Source of the DNA: an uncultured Micrococcales bacterium
Lineage (GTDB): Bacteria > Actinomycetota > Actinomycetes > Actinomycetales > Microbacteriaceae
Direction: 5' to 3'
Length of the DNA: 5,011 nt
Assembly (NCBI GenBank): GCA_903866485.1
Contig: CAIPNT010000163.1
Span: forward strand, 1 to 5,011
This document shows, in pieces, positions 1-5,011 of the stretch. The notes below the pieces were generated by a model. The model had not been told where the DNA came from. It was given only the letters and a program-made list of their open reading frames with translations, and ran no database searches. The translations under genes and the position numbers were made by a program. The number at the start of each line of letters is the position of its first letter. The first letter of the stretch is position 1.

Positions 1-986
1 CTGCGCTTAAACGCTTCAAAAAAAGCTTGGTCGGCCCGCTCGAGCTCTGGGGCAAATAGTTGAAAGTCGAGGGCAATCATGTGTCTCAAATAGGCCTGGA
101 TAACCTCGGGCTGCACCAATCCCTTGGCTGCGGCTGCTCGAACATAGCGATCAACCTGGGTGATGGCGTGCAAGCGGTCATTGAGGCTTTTGAGCTCTGT
201 TTTGCGCTGCGAAAGCGACTGCCCCTCGGCTCGAACTCGCCAAAAATAGGTCTTCGATGAGATTAGGTCAAACTTGCCGGCTGCGAGGTAGGTGCTAGCC
301 ATGAGGGCCATGTCTTCATAGGCAACACCCTCTGGAAAGCGAAACTTGAACTGCTGCCAAAACGACCAAGCGAAGAGCTTGTTCCAGGCGGTGACATCAC
401 CAAGCACCTCGGGAAACTCATCCACGCTTGCCGATGTGCTGTCGGTTTCAAACAAGACAGCCGATGATGCCCGTTCGAAATAGCGGGCACCATAGAAGCA
501 CAATGTCTTGCCAACTACCATCGGGTTTCCGCTGCGCTGCGACTGTCGCACCAAGCGCTCGATTGAGCCAAGCGGCAGCAGGTCATCCGAGTCGGCAAAC
601 ATCACAAAGTCGGTGTCTTCGATTGCGTCTAGTGCGGTGTTGCGAGCGGCACCGAGGCCGCCGTTGGGCTTAGAAATCACGCGCAAGAACGGTGTGGTCT
701 CGGCAAACTGCTCGAGAATCTGAAGCGAAGAATCGGTTGAACCGTCGTTTACCGCGATGACCTCAAGATTTGGCCAGCGCTGGGCACGGATGCTTAGCAG
801 GCAATCGCTCAAGAACTCTTCGACGTTATAGACCGGCAAAATAAGAGTCACCTTGGCAACCGAGTTGTTAGCGCTTCGGGTTGCAAAACTCAGCCGCCAA
901 ATAAGGCGCATGAATGCGTATTTAAGGTTTGGAATGGCACCCTTGGCAAGCATCCTGCGGGCCAGCTTAATTAGTTGAGAGCGCAT
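1..986 (-). CDS. Family 2 glycosyltransferase, 3' end cut by the window edge
   Basis: Probably transfers a sugar from a nucleotide-sugar donor onto the growing surface polymer at the cytoplasmic face of the membrane; donor and acceptor cannot be read from sequence. Reading the minus strand from an ATG at 986-984 gives 328 uninterrupted codons running off the left edge, so the C-terminus is missing. The GT-A fold is clear: PVYN at residues 51-54, DGSTDS at 81-86, GGLGAARN at 109-116, the metal-binding DSDD at 132-135, WNKLF at 202-205 and beyond, and the YED that usually carries the catalytic base near 223-225. About 45 basic, partly hydrophobic residues precede the domain. The start is supported by GGAGGG six bases upstream and by a one-base TGATG overlap with the preceding glycerophosphotransferase-like gene, implying coupled translation. 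A role as a teichoic acid or capsule glycosyltransferase is inferred from context. The GT2 family call is secure; the exact substrate is unknown. Confidence 0.93.
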   Translation of the reverse strand, partial: MRSQLIKLARRMLAKGAIPNLKYAFMRLIWRLSFATRSANNSVAKVTLILPVYNVEEFLSDCLLSIRAQRWPNLEVIAVNDGSTDSSLQILEQFAETTPFLRVISKPNGGLGAARNTALDAIEDTDFVMFADSDDLLPLGSIERLVRQSQRSGNPMVVGKTLCFYGARYFERASSAVLFETDSTSASVDEFPEVLGDVTAWNKLFAWSFWQQFKFRFPEGVAYEDMALMASTYLAAGKFDLISSKTYFWRVRAEGQSLSQRKTELKSLNDRLHAITQVDRYVRAAAAKGLVQPEVIQAYLRHMIALDFQLFAPELERADQAFFEAFKR

Positions 987-2173
987 CACTTGCCCTCCGC
1001 AAAAACCTTGGCGATAACTCTCGAGGCTGCATTGCCATCCTCGTGTGAATCAAACTTTAGCTGCCAATTTCTATATTTTTGCTGGTAGTTTTTTGAGATT
1101 TGGTCGAGATTTTGAATCGCCGCCAGCACTTCGTTCTGACTGGTCAAAATCGGGCCAGGAGCCTCGTCCTCGAAGTCAAAATAGAAACCACGCTCTGCAC
1201 GATAACGATCAAGATCTGGAGTCAAGAAAATGATCGGTTTGCCGGTGACCGTATAGTCAAACATCACAGACGAATAGTCGGTGATCAGCGCATCAGCAGC
1301 GATGTATAGGTCAGTGATATTTGGATAGCGAGTGACATCAATGGTGTCGCCAGCCGCGCCATCGCGATGCGCCTCATGGGTGTTGCTGTGACCTCGATAG
1401 ATCAACTTGAAGCCCTCGGGCAGCTTGATATCACGGTCAAGATAAAGCACCGACTGCCAGTTGCCGGTGGCGGTGCGGTTATAGTCTCGCCAGGTAGGCG
1501 CATACATGACCAAGGTCACGGATGGGTCGGAAACGCCGATTGCCTCGCGAATGCGTTGACGATCTTGGGCGGTGGCCTTGCTCAACTTATCGTTACGCGG
1601 ATAACCGGTTTCGATGATTTGCCCAGAATAACCGAAGCAGCTGGCAAAGATTTCGGTGCAAAACGGGTTTGGCGAAATCAGGTAGTCCCAGGCGAGCGCC
1701 TCGCGGTCCATGGTGTCTAGATAGCTTTTGCTGAGGTTGTTGCTGACGATGTCTCGACCGAGGCGCTTTAGCGGTGTGCCGTGCCAAGTCTGCAGATAAA
1801 CCTGACCAGGTGCCTTTCGAAAATAAGGCGGAAAGTTTGAGTTGTTGACCAAGTATTTCGAGGTGGCCAGCGCACGAAGGTATTGCCTAGAACCAAACGC
1901 CACCGACTCGGTTGAGGCAGGCGCCTTGGTTGCCGGTGCGGTAACCCAAATTGCTTTGAGGTCTTTGTGCGAGGTCTTGAGACCTTCAAAAATTTCGAGC
2001 GGGCTATCGCCGACTACCTTGCCCTGAAAGGCCTCAAACAAAACCGCGTTTTCAAGTGGCCGACGGCGATCGGCCTGATATTGAAGTTGGCGCAGCTTGA
2101 TTGCAGCTCGACGCTTGGCAGCACCGGCCAATCTCATTGGTGCGAATTTCTTTAGCTTTTCTAGACCACTCAT
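986..2173 (-). CDS. CDP-glycerol:glycerophosphate glycerophosphotransferase family protein (TagB/TagF-like)
   Basis: 395 residues, a single catalytic module. Family members transfer glycerol phosphate (some, ribitol phosphate) from a CDP-polyol to a lipid-linked acceptor, priming or extending teichoic acid at the inner membrane face. Family landmarks are in order: TWHGTPLKRLG at 129-139, with His131 matching the first essential histidine of TagF; GYPRND at 190-195; PTWRD at 226-230; YRGHSN at 259-264, with His262 at the expected place of the second; and ITDYSSVMFDY at 297-307, typical of the nucleotide-binding half. The first 35 residues are rich in Lys/Arg and Leu/Ala and could lie along the membrane as an amphipathic helix. 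The ATG at 2173 overlaps the previous gene's stop as ATGA; only a weak Shine-Dalgarno is visible, so translation probably depends on coupling. The reading frame stays open a further 127 codons upstream, but that part runs inside the neighbouring glycosyltransferase gene and is not family-like. Whether it is a primase, a polymerase or uses another polyol cannot be told. Confidence 0.93.
   Translation of the reverse strand: MSGLEKLKKFAPMRLAGAAKRRAAIKLRQLQYQADRRRPLENAVLFEAFQGKVVGDSPLEIFEGLKTSHKDLKAIWVTAPATKAPASTESVAFGSRQYLRALATSKYLVNNSNFPPYFRKAPGQVYLQTWHGTPLKRLGRDIVSNNLSKSYLDTMDREALAWDYLISPNPFCTEIFASCFGYSGQIIETGYPRNDKLSKATAQDRQRIREAIGVSDPSVTLVMYAPTWRDYNRTATGNWQSVLYLDRDIKLPEGFKLIYRGHSNTHEAHRDGAAGDTIDVTRYPNITDLYIAADALITDYSSVMFDYTVTGKPIIFLTPDLDRYRAERGFYFDFEDEAPGPILTSQNEVLAAIQNLDQISKNYQQKYRNWQLKFDSHEDGNAASRVIAKVFAEGK
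993..998 (-). promoter_or_regulatory. Ribosome binding site of the left-edge glycosyltransferase
   Basis: GGAGGG on the minus strand, six bases before the ATG at 986. It lies within the last codons (Ala-Glu-Gly-Lys) of the glycerophosphotransferase-like gene, so those codons serve both as protein sequence and as ribosome site. It confirms the start at the TGATG overlap. Confidence 0.75.
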
Positions 2174-3186
2174 TTGCCAGCAGCCTTGCCCGACAGGCGG
2201 CCCTTGTCGATGGTTGTGCCGGCACCGGCAAAGAAGCCTTTGATGAAGCCGACTCCCCAGCTTAGGTGCATGGTTGGCAAAACAATCATGAGTGCGATGC
2301 GCGACTTTAGGCTCAGATTTTTGCCGGTTGCTGCCAAAGCAAAAATGCCGAGCGCATAGCCAGCCCAAGGCAGGATGCCCACGAGGTTGCCCAAGATCAA
2401 CAGGATGAGCCCGACTAACAGTGCGAACACCAAAAACGGAGGCGCAAAATAGCGTCTGGAAGCCCCACCGAGGTCGCGCCTGGTGAGGTCGCCTCGCCAA
2501 ATTCCAGTCGAATAAAACTGTTTTACCAGGTTTGAGAATCTGCCGCGCGGCCAATAGGTCACCCGAAGCTGCGGTGAAAACCAGACCAAACCACCGGTCT
2601 TCTTGATTCGCTGTGCGAGGTCCCAGTCTTCGCCGCGAATGATCGCTTCGTCATAGCCGTTCACTCGCTTCAGTGCCGACTTCTTGAATATGCCAAGGTA
2701 GGCGCTTTCGGCCTCACCCGCCTCACCACCAACGTGATAGCTGGCTCCGCCAATGCCGAAGCGGCTCTTGTAGGCCCAGGCCACCGCCTTCTGAAATGAG
2801 GTCTTGCCCTTGGCATCCATAATGCCGCCAAGCTGATCGGCACCAACGGTCAGCAGCATGGCGATGCCATCCTCGATATAACCGGCAGCCAACTCGCTGT
2901 GGGCATCCACCCTCACCACGTAGTCGTGCTTAGACTGACGAATCGCTTCGTTTAGCCCAACCGTGGTCAAACCTCGAGGATTATCGATGAATCGAAGCGC
3001 CGGCACTCGCTTGGCAAGATCGGCGGCAACCTGATTGGTTTTGTCGTGTGATGGTCCGAGCGCCAGAATAATTTCAAGCTGACCCGAATAATTTTGATCG
3101 AGGATGCTTTGCACCGATGCCTCGAGGTGTGACTCCTCGTTCAACACCGGCATGATTACGGTCACCGCGGGGTTGGTCAAAGCCAT
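2170..3186 (-). CDS. ExoA-like family 2 glycosyltransferase with C-terminal membrane helices
   Basis: 338 residues. Likely adds a sugar to a lipid-linked precursor at the cytoplasmic membrane. The GT2 domain begins at once (VTVIMPVLNEE at 8-18). It carries RVDAHSE at 92-98, the form of the DxD metal site seen in succinoglycan ExoA-type enzymes (DAH rather than DxD), then GEDWDL at 185-190 with the probable catalytic acid residues, and an aromatic/basic stretch, QFYSTGIWRG, at 223-232. Hydrophobic segments at about 251-270, 272-287 and 296-318 suggest two or three membrane passes before a basic, Gly/Lys-rich tail. The ATG at 3186 is preferred because the domain starts right after it. It lies four bases past the ATPase stop and has no obvious Shine-Dalgarno, so re-initiation after the ATPase is likely. 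An ATG at 3231 would add 15 residues overlapping the ATPase gene and has no better ribosome site. The family assignment is from motifs; the transferred sugar is unknown. Confidence 0.92.
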   Translation of the reverse strand: MALTNPAVTVIMPVLNEESHLEASVQSILDQNYSGQLEIILALGPSHDKTNQVAADLAKRVPALRFIDNPRGLTTVGLNEAIRQSKHDYVVRVDAHSELAAGYIEDGIAMLLTVGADQLGGIMDAKGKTSFQKAVAWAYKSRFGIGGASYHVGGEAGEAESAYLGIFKKSALKRVNGYDEAIIRGEDWDLAQRIKKTGGLVWFSPQLRVTYWPRGRFSNLVKQFYSTGIWRGDLTRRDLGGASRRYFAPPFLVFALLVGLILLILGNLVGILPWAGYALGIFALAATGKNLSLKSRIALMIVLPTMHLSWGVGFIKGFFAGAGTTIDKGRLSGKAAGK

Positions 3187-3190
3187 GGTG

Positions 3191-3967
3191 TTAGTCGATC
3201 GTGGTTGAGCCGGTGTGCTTGTTATAAGCATCGACTACTGCTTGTGGCTCGCCATCCATGATGAGCTCGCCCTTTTCAATCCAGATGACTCTGGTGCAGG
3301 TGTCGAGAATCGACTTCATACTGTGGCTCACGAGAAAAACGGTTCCTGCGTTGTCACGCATCTCGCGCATGCGAGCCTCTGAACGGTTGCGAAACTCTTG
3401 GTCACCAACGGCCAGGGCCTCATCGATAATCAGAATCTCGTGGTCACGAGAAGCGGCGATGGCAAAGCGCAGCCGGGCTGACATTCCAGACGAATAGGTG
3501 CGCATCGGCAACTCGATGAAATCTTCGAGTCCGGCAAACTTGGTTATGGCGTCTGTGTTTTCGACCATCTCTTTGCGAGCGAAGCCCATCGCCAAACCAC
3601 CGAGCAGAATATTCTTTTCACCCGACAGGTTTGGCAGCAAAACGGCACCTACACCCAACAGAGCAGGCTTTGCCGAGGCATAAACGGCACCGCCCTGAAT
3701 TGGCGATAGGCCGGCGATGGCGCGCATCAAACTTGATTTGCCCGAACCGTTGCTGCCGATAATGCCGATCGATTCGCCCTCATAAACGGTGAAGGTCAGG
3801 CCCTTGACTGCGTGCACCTCGCGCAAGCCGAGACGACGTGAGAATTTGCGGCTGCCAACCGAGGCGCCCTTGGTGGCGCGTCGACCACTGGCAAAAACCT
3901 TGTAGATGATGTGAACGCCATCAACGACCACAACTGGCCTGCGGGTCTCGTTACTCTTCTCGGCCAT
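3191..3967 (-). CDS. ABC transporter ATPase for polysaccharide/teichoic acid export (TagH/KpsT-like)
   Basis: 258 residues. The cytoplasmic motor that, as a dimer with the permease encoded just upstream, should move a lipid-linked glycopolymer across the membrane. Visible motifs: Walker A GSNGSGKSS at 71-79; signature YSSGMSARLRF at 158-168, whose SSGM form is typical of the TagH/Wzt/KpsT group; Walker B with catalytic Glu in ILIIDEALAVGD at 178-189; switch His215 in VSHS. Where many ABC proteins have a Q-loop, this one has LLGVGAVLLPNLSGEKN (103-119) without Gln, as is common in this export subfamily. The protein stops soon after the nucleotide-binding domain, so it lacks the C-terminal sugar-binding domain of long Wzt proteins. 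The first 50 residues include a basic linker (about 28-50). The ATG at 3967 is chosen because GAGGAG lies four bases upstream; it overlaps the permease end by 17 bases. An in-frame ATG at 4018 would add 17 unconvincing residues. Confidence 0.96.
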   Translation of the reverse strand: MAEKSNETRRPVVVVDGVHIIYKVFASGRRATKGASVGSRKFSRRLGLREVHAVKGLTFTVYEGESIGIIGSNGSGKSSLMRAIAGLSPIQGGAVYASAKPALLGVGAVLLPNLSGEKNILLGGLAMGFARKEMVENTDAITKFAGLEDFIELPMRTYSSGMSARLRFAIAASRDHEILIIDEALAVGDQEFRNRSEARMREMRDNAGTVFLVSHSMKSILDTCTRVIWIEKGELIMDGEPQAVVDAYNKHTGSTTID

Positions 3968-4799
3968 AAAGCTCCTCAGCCTTCCAGAAGAACACGATGC
4001 CAACCGCCAAGGTGCCAAATGCCCACGCCACGGCGGCGTACCACATGAACGGAGTCATGGTGTAGCCGGTGATGCCGGTTGCTCGAGCCAAGCTCACATA
4101 GATATAGATCGGGTTGTATTTCTCTATCGCGAGCGCGGTCGGATAGTTGCGCAGCACCTTCTCCATGTTGAAGAAGATTCCGCTGACATAAAACACAATG
4201 CGAACCAAGAAAGGTATCAACTTGGTTAGGTCTTGAATGTGCACGGTCAAACGCGCCGAAATCAACGCCAGACCGGTGCTGAACAAGATCATCAAGATCA
4301 CGATAGGCACCAGCAGCAACCAATTCCAGGTGATTGGCATGCCAAAAACCACCCAGGTCAGCAGCAGCAGAACCAGCTGAGGCAGCAGGGCAAAAATCTG
4401 CTGGATGGTTGCCTGAATCGGCAACAGCATGCGTGGAAAGCTCAGCGAACGAACCAGACCAAGGTTTCCGGTTACGGCACCGGCTCCAGAGCCAAAGGTG
4501 GTCGAAATGAACGAATAAAGAAATACACCGGTGAACAAAAACGGGATGTAGTTGGCCGGACGGCTAGAGCCGAGCAAAACACCAAAGATAAGCCCGTAAA
4601 CGAGAGCGGTGATGGTTGGCACAAGCACAACCCACCAGCGACCCAGACGGTTTCGGGCATTGGCTGCCTGGCTGTTATAGAGCGACATTGTGTAGGCAAA
4701 GTCGCGGCGCTTCCAGGCTTCTGCGATGTAATCAAGCAGTGCTGGGCGCGCCCCGATGCGCTTTAGGCCGTTTTGCCGCGCGTAGTCAGCAAGACTCAT
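3951..4799 (-). CDS. ABC-2 type polysaccharide/teichoic acid export permease (TagG/Wzm-like)
   Basis: 282 residues, the usual length for this family. The membrane half of the exporter, expected to dimerise and pair with the ATPase encoded by the overlapping next gene. After a cytoplasmic N-terminus (about 1-54), which includes the amphipathic stretch YNSQAANARNRLGRWW expected at the membrane interface, there are six hydrophobic segments at roughly 56-77, 84-108, 128-153, 159-182, 193-211 and 252-272. FPRMLLP (121-127) in the loop before the third helix and the YNPIYIYV region (228-235) are typical of O-antigen/teichoic acid export permeases. The protein ends in a short charged tail (KAEELYGREE). 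The ATG at 4799 is preceded by AAGGAG with a five-base spacer, the strongest ribosome site in the window. It is the first gene after the 77-base gap and is therefore the likely head of the operon. The substrate is inferred to be a phosphate-containing wall polymer because of the glycerophosphotransferase-like gene downstream; a sugar-only capsule is less likely. Confidence 0.95.
   Translation of the reverse strand: MSLADYARQNGLKRIGARPALLDYIAEAWKRRDFAYTMSLYNSQAANARNRLGRWWVVLVPTITALVYGLIFGVLLGSSRPANYIPFLFTGVFLYSFISTTFGSGAGAVTGNLGLVRSLSFPRMLLPIQATIQQIFALLPQLVLLLLTWVVFGMPITWNWLLLVPIVILMILFSTGLALISARLTVHIQDLTKLIPFLVRIVFYVSGIFFNMEKVLRNYPTALAIEKYNPIYIYVSLARATGITGYTMTPFMWYAAVAWAFGTLAVGIVFFWKAEELYGREE
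3972..3977 (-). promoter_or_regulatory. Ribosome binding site that decides the ATPase start
   Basis: GAGGAG on the minus strand, four bases before the ATG at 3967 and inside the end of the permease gene. It supports the 258-residue ATPase over the longer form starting at 4018, and allows independent as well as coupled initiation despite the 17-base gene overlap. Confidence 0.75.
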
Positions 4800-4804
4800 T
4801 CGGG

Positions 4805-4810
4805 CTCCTT
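4805..4810 (-). promoter_or_regulatory. Ribosome binding site of the export permease gene
   Basis: AAGGAG on the minus strand, five bases before the ATG at 4799. It is a near-ideal Shine-Dalgarno and fixes the start of the first gene of the operon. I could not find a convincing sigma-70 type promoter in the 77-base gap; a TAGACT at 4834-4839 has the -10 shape but no matching -35 element. Confidence 0.8.
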
Positions 4811-4841
4811 AGGCTCATCGGTTTGTCTATGAAAGTCTAAC

Positions 4842-4868
4842 GCCGAGGGTCTGTTGAACCCCTCAGGC
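4842..4868 (-). terminator. Possible intrinsic terminator hairpin after the right-edge gene
   Basis: On the minus strand, GCC-T-GAGGG pairs with CCCTC-GGC, giving eight Watson-Crick pairs with one bulged T and a ten-base loop (4850-4859). It starts nine bases after the TAG of the right-edge gene, where a terminator would be expected. No clean T-run follows; the next bases are GTTAGACTTTC. It is therefore either a weak terminator of the kind common in actinobacteria or a structured leader upstream of the export operon. The palindrome would also fold on the plus strand, but no plus-strand gene uses it. Confidence 0.45.
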
Positions 4869-4876
4869 TGAGACCA

Positions 4877-5011
4877 CTACTTCTTAGTTTCGGCGGCGAT
4901 TGCGGCCTGAACCATCGCGTGCAGGGCGTTGAAATCAGGGTGGATGACGTTTACGCCGTTAGCCGGAACCAGCTCGAGTGAGGCCATCTTTTCAGACTTC
5001 AACTTCGTGGC
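4877..5011 (-). CDS. C-terminal 44 residues of a gene entering from the right; possibly an LCP-family glycopolymer ligase
   Basis: An open frame on the minus strand enters at the window edge and ends at a TAG (4879-4877). Its codons favour G or C at the third position like the neighbouring genes, and a hairpin follows the stop, so it is very probably the true end of a gene. The visible part reads SEKMASLELVPANGVNVIHP followed by an alanine-rich helix (DFNALHAMVQAAIAAE) and a KK end. The pattern of a beta strand, a proline-containing turn, a Pro-Asp pair, then a helix ending the protein is reminiscent of the end of LytR-CpsA-Psr domains, which attach lipid-linked wall polymers to peptidoglycan. 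That would suit the exporter next door, but no catalytic residue is in view. The coding call is good; the LCP identity is a tentative inference and another family is quite possible. Confidence 0.68.
   Translation of the reverse strand, partial: ATKLKSEKMASLELVPANGVNVIHPDFNALHAMVQAAIAAETKK

Noticed and set aside
60..723. Several small open frames on both strands near the left edge
   Set aside because: All are shadows of the left-edge GT2 gene, whose frame runs unbroken from 986 to position 1 with all GT2 motifs.
1367..1720. Plus-strand open frame of 117 codons
   Set aside because: It lies opposite the conserved catalytic part of the glycerophosphotransferase-like gene, with no family resemblance.
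2174..2554. A 127-codon in-frame upstream extension of the glycerophosphotransferase-like gene
   Set aside because: It lies entirely within the ExoA-like GT2 gene in another frame and has Cys/His/Arg-rich shadow composition. The ATGA start at 2173 begins where family-like sequence begins.
3968..4018. 17-residue N-terminal extension of the ATPase
   Set aside because: It would overlap the permease by 68 bases, has no ribosome site and looks like out-of-frame permease sequence; GAGGAG before 3967 marks the better start.
3976..4323. Minus-strand 115-codon frame inside the permease gene
   Set aside because: Out-of-frame shadow with His/Arg-rich composition; the permease frame explains this stretch fully.
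4310..4385. Repeated CAGCAG units resembling a short tandem repeat
   Set aside because: They encode the Leu-rich membrane segments of the permease on the other strand (CTG codons) and are irregular, so this is codon use rather than a repeat element.
4233..4766. Plus-strand open frame of 177 codons
   Set aside because: It is antisense to the permease; its Gln/Asn-rich composition is the expected shadow of Leu/Val-rich membrane codons. No ribosome site or recognisable domain.

Overview
The window is a compact, single-strand (minus) gene cluster for building and exporting a cell-surface polymer. It most resembles a wall teichoic acid-type or related polyol-phosphate glycopolymer locus of an actinobacterium. 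The moderate G+C by eye, very tight gene packing, good GGAG-type ribosome binding sites and the style of the ABC transporter proteins fit a small-genome member of the Microbacteriaceae or a relative (for example a freshwater planktonic lineage). That taxonomic placement is inference from protein style, not a database match.

Layout, in the direction of transcription (right to left): (1) 4877-5011, the last 44 codons of a gene entering from the right edge, tentatively the end of a LytR-CpsA-Psr (LCP) type glycopolymer ligase. (2) 4800-4876, a 77-base gap with a GC-rich hairpin that could end that transcript, followed by a strong ribosome binding site. (3) 3951-4799, an ABC-2 type polysaccharide/teichoic acid export permease (TagG/Wzm-like). 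(4) 3191-3967, its ATPase (TagH/KpsT-like, without the C-terminal sugar-binding domain of long Wzt proteins). (5) 2170-3186, a family 2 glycosyltransferase of the ExoA-like type with C-terminal membrane helices. (6) 986-2173, a CDP-glycerol:glycerophosphotransferase-family enzyme (TagB/TagF-like). (7) 1-986, a second family 2 glycosyltransferase, cut by the left edge.

Genes 3-7 overlap or nearly touch (17-base overlap, 4-base gap, ATGA overlap, TGATG overlap), so they almost certainly form one operon with translational coupling. A coherent reading is that the two glycosyltransferases and the glycerophosphotransferase-like enzyme assemble a lipid-linked, phosphodiester-containing polymer at the inner face of the membrane. 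The ABC pair then flips it outward, and an LCP-type enzyme, if the right-edge fragment is one, would attach it to peptidoglycan.

No gene-free stretch exceeds 300 bases. I saw no RNA genes, mobile elements, CRISPR arrays or large repeats. I found no clearly new biological system; the most distinctive points are the mixed gene content of the operon, the DAH motif in the ExoA-like enzyme and the basic N-terminal segments of the last two enzymes.
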